Source: Actinomycetota bacterium
GTDB lineage: Bacteria; Actinomycetota; Actinomycetes; Propionibacteriales; Propionibacteriaceae
DNA length: 40,791 nt
Assembly: GCA_020161795.1 (NCBI GenBank)
Contig: JAIUOR010000065.1
Span: forward strand, 1 to 40,791
Direction: 5' to 3'
Shown here: piece by piece, positions 19,320 to 26,285 of the stretch
How the letters are laid out: the number at the start of each line of letters is the position of its first letter
Numbering within the stretch: position 1 is the first letter of the stretch
Notes under the pieces: model-generated
Seen by the model: only the letters and a program-made list of their open reading frames with translations
The model's database searches: none
What the model was told of the DNA's origin: nothing
Translations under genes and position numbers: made by a program

Positions 19320-22300
19320 ATGAAGCTCCAGTTCAAGGTCCAGCAGTACCAGACGGAGGCCGTCGATGCCGTCGCGGAGGTGTTCACCGGCCAGCCGTAC
19401 GCAGATGGGGTGAAGTACCGCATCGACCCTGGCAAGGACGTGGCGCTGACCCTGCTGGATGACGCCGGCCTGCGGAACTCCGAGGTGATGCTCACCAGGC
19501 CGCAGCTCCTGGCCAACGTTCACGCGGTACAGCAGTTGCGGGGACTGCCCTTGTCCAAGGAGCTCGTGAAGTCGCCGGCTGCGCCCTACAACCTTGACGT
19601 CGAGATGGAGACCGGCACTGGCAAGACCTACGTCTACATCAAGTCGATCATGGAATTGCACCGGCGATACGGCTGGTCGAAGTACATCGTCGTCGTGCCG
19701 AGCATCGCGATCCGCGAAGGCGTGAAGAAGTCGTTCGACATCACCGCGGATCACTTCCAGCAGCTCTATGGCACCAAGCCACGCACGTTCGTCTACAGCT
19801 CCTCGCGCCTGCACGAACTGGAGCGTTTCTCGTCCGACGCTGGTGTTCAGGTGATGATCATCAACATTCAGGCTTTCAACGCCACCGGCGCTGACGCCCG
19901 CCGGATCTACGAGGTCCTGGACGACTTTCAGTCCCGTCGACCGATCGATGTCATCGCAGCGAACCGCCCGATCCTGATCATCGACGAGCCGCAGAAGATC
20001 GAGGGCGACGGCAAGAAGCCATCGAAGTCGCTGGAGGCGCTCGGCAGGTTCAACGCGCTCTTCGCGCTGCGCTACTCGGCTACCCACAAGATCGAGCGGA
20101 CGAAGGTGCACCGACTCGACGCGCTGGATGCCTACAACCAGAAGCTCGTGAAGAAGATCGCGGTACGCGGTATCACCGTCAAGGGGCTGGCGGGCAGCAC
20201 GGCCTACCTATACGTGGACGGCCTGGAGGTCGGCAAGGGAGCGGACTTTCCGAAGGCGCGCGTCGAACTGGAGGTCCAGACCAAGGCTGGCCCGATCACC
20301 CGCAAGACGATGCGCGTTCAGAAGGGCTCGCGGCTCCACGATCTCTCGGGCGAGATCGAGGCGTACAAGAACCTCGTCGTTATTGACGTGGATGCCAACC
20401 GAGACATCATCGAACTCAGCAACGGGGACATCATCACAGCGGGCCAGGTAACGCAGGACGTCACCGACGACGCGAAGCGCCGCATCCAGATCCGTGAGGT
20501 GATTCGAGCCCACCTCGACAAGGAGCGCGAGCTGTACGCGCAGGGGGTCAAGGCGCTGTCGCTGCTCTTCATCGACGAGGTCGCCAAGTACCGCGACTAC
20601 AGCCGCGAGGACACCCTCGGCGAGTACGCACGCACCTTCGAAGAGGAGTACGAACGGCTGGTCGCCGACACGCTCGGCCAACTCGACTTCGACGAAGCGT
20701 CCGAGCGGTACCGCAAGCACTTGGAGTCGATACAGGTCCGCAAGACCCACCAGGGCTACTTCTCGATCGACAAGAAGAGCGGGCGGTCGGTCGACGGATC
20801 GATCAAGAAGACCGGCGAGACGGCCGGGCAGTCGGACGATGTCGATGCCTACGACCTGATCCTGAAGGACAAGGAGCGGCTGCTGTCCTTCGAGGAGCCG
20901 GTGCGGTTCATCTGGTCGCACTCTGCACTGCGCGAAGGCTGGGACAACCCGAACGTGTTCGTGATGGGGATGCTCAAGAAGAGTGACAACACCACAACGC
21001 GACGCCAGGAGATCGGCCGCGGATTGCGCCTAGCCGTCGATCAGCAGGGCGAGCGGATGGACAACCCGGTCACAGTCCACGACATCAACGAACTGACCGT
21101 CGTCACCGACGAGTCGTACACCGACTTCGTGACCGCGCTCCAGAAGGAGATCGTCGACTCCCTCAGCGCGCGACCCCGGAAGGCGAGCATCGACTACTTC
21201 ACGGGCAAGAGCATCACCACCGACTCGGGAACGGCTGTGATCGAGCAGGCGGTAGCGCAGGCGCTCTACAACTACCTGGTGAAGAACGACTACATCGATG
21301 ACGCCGGCGTTGTCACCGAGGCGTACAAGGAGGCTCGCGCCTCCGGAACGCTGGCCGAGACCACCTCAGTTGCGCTGAGGCCGATTGTCGACTTCGTGTG
21401 GCCTTTGGTGGATGCCCTGTTCATCGAAGTCCCGAAGCCGACCGATGGGCGTAAGCCCAAGCGCATTCCGCTCAACGAGCAGAACTTCAAGAGGCGTGAG
21501 TTCCAGGAACTGTGGGGCCGAATCAACCACAAGACCGTGTATCAGGTCGACTTCGACTCGGGGGAACTCATCACCAAGTGCATACAGGTGCTCGACAAGG
21601 CACTCACGGTGTCGGTGATGCAGTACGTCGTGCAGAAGGGCGTGCAGCTTGCTGCTCTCGAAGCCGAGCAGCTGGAGGCCGGCGACGCGTTCAAGGTGAC
21701 CACGACGAAGGTTGAGGAGTCGGCACTCTCGGCAGCGTCGACGGTGCAGTACGACCTGCTTGGGGAGATCGCAGACAAGACCCGACTCACCCGCCGGACT
21801 TGCGCGGCGATCCTGACCGGCGTGAACCCCGGGACGTTTGCGAAGTTCAAGCAGAACCCCGAGCAGTTCATCACCGAGACTTCCCGGCTGATCAACGAGC
21901 AGAAGGCGACTGTCATCGTCGAGCACCTCGCCTACGACCCGCTGGACGACCGGTACGACTCCTCGATCTTCACTGAGAACCAGACCGCCCAGGACCTGTC
22001 GAAGGCGGGCGAGAAGCTCAAGAAGAGCGTCTACGAGTATGTGGTTACCGACTCGAAGGTAGAGCGCTCGTTCGTCACCGAACTCGACACCAGCGACGAG
22101 GTGGTTGTCTACTCGAAGCTGCCGCGAGGGTTCTCCATCCCGACCCCGGTCGGCGACTACAACCCCGACTGGGCGATCGCGTTCCGCGACGGCAGTGTCA
22201 AGCACGTGTACTTCGTCGCCGAGACCAAAGGCTCACTCTCAACCCTTCAGCTCAAGGGGATCGAGGAGGCCAAGATCGAATGCGCCCGCAAGTTCTTCGC

Positions 22301-22382
22301 GTCCCTGAACAGCTCGCGCGACTCCGTGAGGTACGACGTGGTCACCGACTACTCCGAGTTGATGCAACTCGTCTCGAAGTAG
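19320..22382 (+). CDS. res: Type III restriction endonuclease Res subunit
   Basis: A 1020-residue SF2 helicase-nuclease. Motifs: Walker A VEMETGTGKTYVYIK (about 93-107), YIVVVPSIAIREG, DEPQ-box LIIDEPQ (about 219), FALRYSATHK (motif III), the motif V/VI region SALREGWDNPNVF and RRQEIGRGLRLAV (about 536-572). The C-terminus has a PD-(D/E)XK nuclease: GDYNPDWAIAF (Asp about 946) and VYFVAETKGS (Glu-x-Lys about 967-969). It cuts DNA after ATP hydrolysis when complexed with Mod on unmethylated sites. It starts 4 bp after mod2. Full length and intact motifs indicate an active enzyme. Confidence 0.93.
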   Translation: MKLQFKVQQYQTEAVDAVAEVFTGQPYADGVKYRIDPGKDVALTLLDDAGLRNSEVMLTRPQLLANVHAVQQLRGLPLSKELVKSPAAPYNLDVEMETGTGKTYVYIKSIMELHRRYGWSKYIVVVPSIAIREGVKKSFDITADHFQQLYGTKPRTFVYSSSRLHELERFSSDAGVQVMIINIQAFNATGADARRIYEVLDDFQSRRPIDVIAANRPILIIDEPQKIEGDGKKPSKSLEALGRFNALFALRYSATHKIERTKVHRLDALDAYNQKLVKKIAVRGITVKGLAGSTAYLYVDGLEVGKGADFPKARVELEVQTKAGPITRKTMRVQKGSRLHDLSGEIEAYKNLVVIDVDANRDIIELSNGDIITAGQVTQDVTDDAKRRIQIREVIRAHLDKERELYAQGVKALSLLFIDEVAKYRDYSREDTLGEYARTFEEEYERLVADTLGQLDFDEASERYRKHLESIQVRKTHQGYFSIDKKSGRSVDGSIKKTGETAGQSDDVDAYDLILKDKERLLSFEEPVRFIWSHSALREGWDNPNVFVMGMLKKSDNTTTRRQEIGRGLRLAVDQQGERMDNPVTVHDINELTVVTDESYTDFVTALQKEIVDSLSARPRKASIDYFTGKSITTDSGTAVIEQAVAQALYNYLVKNDYIDDAGVVTEAYKEARASGTLAETTSVALRPIVDFVWPLVDALFIEVPKPTDGRKPKRIPLNEQNFKRREFQELWGRINHKTVYQVDFDSGELITKCIQVLDKALTVSVMQYVVQKGVQLAALEAEQLEAGDAFKVTTTKVEESALSAASTVQYDLLGEIADKTRLTRRTCAAILTGVNPGTFAKFKQNPEQFITETSRLINEQKATVIVEHLAYDPLDDRYDSSIFTENQTAQDLSKAGEKLKKSVYEYVVTDSKVERSFVTELDTSDEVVVYSKLPRGFSIPTPVGDYNPDWAIAFRDGSVKHVYFVAETKGSLSTLQLKGIEEAKIECARKFFASLNSSRDSVRYDVVTDYSELMQLVSK

Positions 22383-22385
22383 ATG

Positions 22386-22399
22386 GCGCGTGCACGCGC
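22386..22399. repeat. 14-bp perfect palindrome just after res
   Basis: GCGCGTGCACGCGC begins 4 bp after the res stop codon. It may form the stem of a terminator, but no T-tract follows. It could instead be a site near the element end. In GC-rich DNA one such palindrome can arise by chance. Confidence 0.35.
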
Positions 22400-22453
22400 A
22401 TCGCACACGCTCAGATCAGGGCTCCAAATAGGCTTGTCAGACGGGTATTGCAG

Positions 22454-22500
22454 GCGGACTTTTAATCCGTGGGTTCTGGGTTCGATTCCCAGTGGGCCCA
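22454..22500 (+). other. 3' fragment of tRNA-Lys(UUU): probable right attachment site (attR) of an integrated element
   Basis: The 47 bp comprise a complete anticodon arm (GCGGA-CTTTTAA-TCCGT, anticodon UUU), variable loop, T arm (CTGGG-TTCGATT-CCCAG), the 3' acceptor strand TGGGCCC and the discriminator A. Upstream bases do not make a D arm or a proper 5' acceptor strand, so this is not a whole tRNA gene. A tRNA 3'-half repeated at the end of foreign DNA is the standard mark of tyrosine-integrase insertion. With this orientation the element lies to the left, and the intact tRNA plus integrase should be left of the window. Confidence 0.75.
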
Positions 22501-22554
22501 CTTCACCGTCGTATGCCTTCGGTGATGCTTCCTACCTCACCGACGAGGCCCCGA

Positions 22555-22893
22555 TCACGCCGTGGTGTCGACCAGCACCAACTGCATGTGGCAGGCGCTG
22601 GTGGCGCGCAGCGCGTGGTTGACCCCAGGAGCCATGTAGAGCACGTCACCGGCGACCAACTGATGGGTCTCTCCCGCCACATCGAAATCCATGGTGCCGG
22701 TCAGCAGCGTCACGACGACAGCACGGGGGCTGCTGTGTTCGGTGAGAAGCTGGCCCTCGTCGAAGGCGAAGTCGACCACGCGCAGCAGCGGGTTGTTCAC
22801 CAGCACGCGCGAGGTGGTGGCCTCCTTGGTGATGGGCAGGTCGGTGAGCACGTTCCGGATGCTGACGCTTTCGGTGATCTCGGTGGTTGCCAT
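22555..22893 (-). CDS. Small cupin-domain protein
   Basis: A 112-residue single cupin: FDEGQLLTEHSSPRAVVVTLLTGTMDFDVAGE covers cupin motif 1 (the usual G(X)5HXH(X)3,4E(X)6G, here with one His), and LVAGDVLYMAPGVNHALRAT covers motif 2 with its His. ATG at 22893, with GAAAAGAGAG upstream as a moderate ribosome site. It is the last gene of the four-gene minus-strand operon that starts behind an iron box, 29 bp after the methyltransferase. It likely binds a metal or small ligand. Substrate unknown. Confidence 0.8.
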   Translation of the reverse strand: MATTEITESVSIRNVLTDLPITKEATTSRVLVNNPLLRVVDFAFDEGQLLTEHSSPRAVVVTLLTGTMDFDVAGETHQLVAGDVLYMAPGVNHALRATSACHMQLVLVDTTA

Positions 22894-22922
22894 GGCGGCT
22901 CTCTTTTCGGTGGGGATTGCGG

Positions 22923-23708
22923 TCAGGGCTTGCGGGCGACCAGGGCGATGGCCGCCAGGTGGTCGGCGTGCGCGCGGAAGGTGGCACGCATGGTCAGGAT
23001 CCTGGCCCGCGCCTGTGGGTGACGGGCTACGTTGAACGCGAATCGGGCCGCGCCGAACAGGCCCTCGTCGGCGATGAGTCGGGAGGGTTCGAGTAACCGC
23101 ATCGGGTTGGTCGAACTCCATTCGACGACGAGACCCGCCTCCTCGATCAGCGCCGCCCAGTCGGGCGCGGTGAGCGGCCGGGTGCCCACCTTGATGCCGC
23201 GCGACAGCGCGTGCGAGACCTCGGTGGCCACCTCGTCGGGGCAGTCGTCCGGGGTGAGGCTGAGTTCGTGGACGGCGTAGCGTCCGCCGGGTGCCAGCAG
23301 CCGGGCCGCTTCGGCGATGATCTTCCGCTTCGTGTGCTCAGGCTGCATGGTGAGCATCGCCTCACCCCGCACCAGGGTGGCGTCGCCGTCGGGCAATCCC
23401 GTCTCGGCGGCCGATGCGTCGATCAGCCGCGCCTGCGGAGAGTTCTTCAGGACGCTGAGCAGTTGAGAGGCGACGTTCTGGTTGGGATCCACTCCCAGGT
23501 AGGAGGCAGGCCCCGGCGCCAGCAGCAGTTCTGCGGTGCGCCCGGTGCCGGGCCCGAACTCGACGATCCGGTCGGATGGCCCGGGAGCGGCCGCGTCGAC
23601 GAGCCGGCGGGTCAGTTCGATGCCGCCCGGTCGCAGCACCCGTTTGCCCAGCTTGGCCAGCACCCAGTGCCCCTGCAGCCGCTTCACGTCGTCGGTCTGA
23701 TCGCTCAT
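22923..23708 (-). CDS. Class I SAM-dependent methyltransferase
   Basis: A 261-residue protein with SAM motif I IVEFGPGTGRTAELLL (about 48-63), the acidic loop YLGVDPNQN, and LLAPGGRYAVHELSL (about 140) as motif post-III. The substrate cannot be read from sequence. It sits between a DUF364 gene (24 bp) and a cupin gene (29 bp), downstream of a siderophore-interacting protein gene. A role in iron-limited metabolism is suggested by the shared promoter only. Confidence 0.82.
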   Translation of the reverse strand: MSDQTDDVKRLQGHWVLAKLGKRVLRPGGIELTRRLVDAAAPGPSDRIVEFGPGTGRTAELLLAPGPASYLGVDPNQNVASQLLSVLKNSPQARLIDASAAETGLPDGDATLVRGEAMLTMQPEHTKRKIIAEAARLLAPGGRYAVHELSLTPDDCPDEVATEVSHALSRGIKVGTRPLTAPDWAALIEEAGLVVEWSSTNPMRLLEPSRLIADEGLFGAARFAFNVARHPQARARILTMRATFRAHADHLAAIALVARKP

Positions 23709-23732
23709 CTGCGTCGCTTTCGAAAGAGGGGA

Positions 23733-24512
23733 TCAACTTGCTGCGATGGCCGGCTGGTCGCATCGCTGCTCTACCCGGTAGCCGTGGTCGTACATGCTCG
23801 AAGGCGCGCCGCCGGCTAGGGTCGCGAACAACTCGACCGGAGCCGAGGGGACGAACCCGGTGACAACGTCCGCGCCGTACTCGAAGAGCCTCGTGCTCAG
23901 CGGAGTGGACGGGCCCAGCACGATGGTCGTCGCGTCGCGAGCGAGCCGCAGCAGCCGCGGCATGGTCTTGTTGACGAACGCCGAGCCCGAGATGAACACG
24001 TAGTCGCTCTCGGGCAGCAGATACTCACAGGCCGAATCGGCGTAGTCGCCCGGCTGGGGGCTGCGCTCGAGCACGCGCAGGTCCGCCGCTCGTCCCAGCG
24101 GTTCGGGGGCGAAGGGGAAGTGGCCGATCACCGAGACGACCTTGCCTGCGACGGCATCGCTGTAGGGGTGGAACACGCGTTCCCAGGTATTGGCCGCGCA
24201 CGCGGCGAATCCGTCGCGCTCGGCGACCGCGGGGTGTGAGTACCACGCGTTTATCGCGGCCATTCCGATGCCGGCTTCGACGAGGTTCCAGCTCTTGGCT
24301 CGGGACGCGATCTCGCGCAGCGGCCTTCCGACGAGGTCCCCGTCGCCGTGCAGCGTCGGTCGAGAGCGTTCGGTGAAGAGATACGCCATGCCCAGACCGC
24401 CTGTGGACGACATGACCCGACACCAGCGCGGGCCGACGGCAGCAGCGGTGATGGTCACGTTCCGGGGGATGGTCTCGATCAGTTCGTCGTACAGCCGCCA
24501 CGGATCGGTCAC
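23733..24512 (-). CDS. DUF4213/DUF364 protein (putative heavy-metal chelation domain)
   Basis: A 259-residue protein starting at the GTG at 24512, with AAGGAG six bases upstream. The N-terminal ~90 residues match DUF4213 (VGPRWCRVMSSTGGLGMAYLF). The rest is the Rossmann-like DUF364 domain (VSVIGHFPFAPEPL, YVFISGSAFVNKTMPRLL, TTIVLGPSTPLS). The family is predicted to bind heavy metals or related ligands on weak structural grounds. Here it is second in an iron-box-controlled operon next to a siderophore reductase-like gene, which supports a metal-related role. The upstream siderophore gene is in a different frame; the apparent single long frame across both is produced by the frameshift. Confidence 0.82.
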   Translation of the reverse strand: MTDPWRLYDELIETIPRNVTITAAAVGPRWCRVMSSTGGLGMAYLFTERSRPTLHGDGDLVGRPLREIASRAKSWNLVEAGIGMAAINAWYSHPAVAERDGFAACAANTWERVFHPYSDAVAGKVVSVIGHFPFAPEPLGRAADLRVLERSPQPGDYADSACEYLLPESDYVFISGSAFVNKTMPRLLRLARDATTIVLGPSTPLSTRLFEYGADVVTGFVPSAPVELFATLAGGAPSSMYDHGYRVEQRCDQPAIAAS

Positions 24513-24546
24513 GTTGACTCCTTGCGTCTGGGAGGGCGATGGCTGC

Positions 24547-25346
24547 TCAGGATGCTCTGCCGACTCGCCAGTAGCCGACGAACGCGATCCGGGGCTTCGG
24601 GACTCCCGCGGCCACGAGATGGCGGCGTCCTTCGGCGGCCAGCGCCTGCTCGCCCACCACGTACGCCGACAACGTGGCCGGATTCTCCGGGGCGAACGCG
24701 CGCAGCGCCTCCAGTGCCTTCGCTCCGGGGGTGGCGTGGGAGTCGGCGCGCGGCAGCCAGCGCACCTCGATGCCGTCGGGTCCGTCCGTTGGCTGAGCGT
24801 CGTCCGGCTCGGGGATCTCGATGATGGCCAGCCCGCGCGCGTTCCGGGGCAGGTCGCGCAGGATGCCCGCGATCGCCGGCATCGCCGATTCGTCGCCGAC
24901 CAGCAAGTGGAAGTCGGCGTCGGGCAGCAGGTCGAAGCCGCGACCCTGGTCGAGAATCGCGACCCGGTCACCAGGCTCCGCGCGGGAGGCCCAAGGGCCG
25001 GCGATGCCTTGGTCGCCATGCACGACGAAGTCGATGTCGAGCTCGCCGACCTCCGGCCGGAACCGCGGACCGTGTAGCTGCGGAACACCGGCCGCGTCCC
25101 CGAGGGCGACGTGAGGAACTTCAGGTAGCTGCCCAGGCCGAGTTGCTGCGGCACGTGAGAGAAGTCCGCAGCGCCGTCGCCAGGCGGTAGGAACAGCCGG
25201 AACCACTGATCGAAGCCATGCCGGGGGAGGCGCTTGAGGTCGTCCCCGGCCACCCTCACCCTCACGACATGCGGTGACACCTGTACCCGCCCCGACACCT
25301 CCGCCAGGTAGAGCCCACGCTCCTTGCGCGCGTCCTTGAATGCCAC
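24547..25346 (-). pseudogene. Siderophore-interacting protein (ferric-siderophore reductase), one-base frameshift
   Basis: GTG at 25346 with AAGGAGG upstream. The first ~95 residues are the FAD-binding part (VSPHVVRVRVAGDDL, FDQWFRLFLPP, then the RSYTV flavin motif). The NAD(P)H-binding part (ELDIDFVVHG, GPWASRAEPGD, FHLLVGDESAMPAIAGIL, YVVGEQ, GYWRVGRAS at the C-terminus) continues in a different frame. The switch lies at about 25058-25069, where one base too few follows the RSYTVR codons. With one base restored the protein would be 266 residues, normal for the family, which releases iron from ferric siderophores in the cytoplasm. Either a recent inactivating mutation or a sequencing error. 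Confidence 0.85.
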
Positions 25347-25360
25347 GGCAGGCCTCCTTG

Positions 25361-25379
25361 TTAGTGGAGCCTTACCTTA
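25361..25379 (-). promoter_or_regulatory. Iron box (IdeR/DmdR/DtxR-type operator)
   Basis: Read on the minus strand, TAAGGTAAGGCTCCACTAA matches the consensus TTAGGTTAGGCTAACCTAA at 14 of 19 positions and keeps the TNAGG and CTAA ends. It lies 15 bp before the siderophore-interacting protein start, so iron-loaded repressor would block that operon. Confidence 0.75.
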
Positions 25380-25456
25380 CCTATTAGGACACGTTGCTGT
25401 GGCGTAAATCCCATTCCTGGTCTGCCCTGCGAAGGGTGCGGTCCGTCGACGGCCGC

Positions 25457-26182
25457 CTACTTACGTCGGACGAAGGCATTCGGAGTCTTGCCTTCGCCGG
25501 TCGGACGGGACTGCACCTGGTAGTCGGGATGGGCATCCATGAGGTCCTTGAGCTTGCTGTAGCCCCAGGTGCGGGAGTCGAAGTCGGAGGCCAGCCGGGA
25601 GAGGTTGCTGCCCACTGCGCCCAGGGGTGCCCAGCCGTCATCGCCGGCGGCGACGTCAACGGCCTCGGCGAGGAGTCGGTCGAGCTTGCGATCGCGCTTC
25701 AGCGCGGGTTTCGGTGCCGGAGTCGGTTCGACGGTGGCCGGAGCGAGGTTCTCCACGTAGATGAAGGTGTCGCAGGCCGCCACGAACGGCTTGGGCGTCT
25801 TGCGTTCCCCGAATCCATACACGGTGAGGCCTGCTTCGCGGATGCGAGCGGCCAGCCGGGTGAAGTCGCTGTCGCTGGAGACTAGGCAGAACCCGTCGAG
25901 GTTGCCGGTGTGGAGCAGATCCATCGCGTCGATGATGAGGGCGCTGTCGGTGGCGTTCTTGCCGGTGGTATAGCTGAACTGCTGGATCGGCTGTACCGAG
26001 TGCTGCAGCAGTTCGGGCTTCCACGAGGTCAGCTGGGTGGAGGTCCAGTCGCCGTAGGCACGTCGGACGCTGGCCGTGCCGTACTTGGCGATCTCGACCA
26101 GGAGGTCCTCCAGGTGCTGCGCGCGGGCATTGTCCGCGTCGATGAGGACGGCCAGCCTGGCCTCGTCCCTTGCTCTGGCCAT
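25457..26182 (-). CDS. NYN (PIN-like) domain protein with C-terminal OST-HTH/LOTUS domain
   Basis: A 241-residue protein with GGAGGAG before the ATG. Residues 10-150 form an NYN nuclease-like domain: AVLIDADNA (first Asp), NATDSALIIDAMDLLH, and FCLVSSDSDFTRLAARIRE (two more acidic residues), as in MARF1/LabA-type proteins. Residues about 165-241 look like an OST-HTH/LOTUS RNA-binding module (LLAEAVDVAAGDDGWAPLGAVGSNL...TWGYSKLKDLM). It is predicted to be an RNA-cleaving or RNA-binding protein. It follows the NERD-helicase gene by 103 bp on the same strand. Confidence 0.88.
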   Translation of the reverse strand: MARARDEARLAVLIDADNARAQHLEDLLVEIAKYGTASVRRAYGDWTSTQLTSWKPELLQHSVQPIQQFSYTTGKNATDSALIIDAMDLLHTGNLDGFCLVSSDSDFTRLAARIREAGLTVYGFGERKTPKPFVAACDTFIYVENLAPATVEPTPAPKPALKRDRKLDRLLAEAVDVAAGDDGWAPLGAVGSNLSRLASDFDSRTWGYSKLKDLMDAHPDYQVQSRPTGEGKTPNAFVRRK

Positions 26183-26285
26183 CCGTCACTCCTCCGAACC
26201 CCGACCTGGTGTCAGCCCAAGCCTCCCAGAATGAGGGATCACTCGCAGAGCGATTCGAGGACCACTCGATCGCCTGTCGGCCGTC

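Noticed and set aside
22420-22500. Complete tRNA-Lys gene
   Set aside because: The bases GGGCTCC upstream could partly pair with the 3' acceptor strand, but the D-arm region is too long (26 nt) and lacks the conserved GG loop. Only the 3' half is real.
23733-25346. Single 537-residue fusion protein (siderophore-interacting + DUF364)
   Set aside because: The middle part is nonsense sequence. The true C-terminal half of the siderophore protein is in another frame, and the DUF364 gene has its own GTG with a good ribosome site. The long frame results from the one-base shift.
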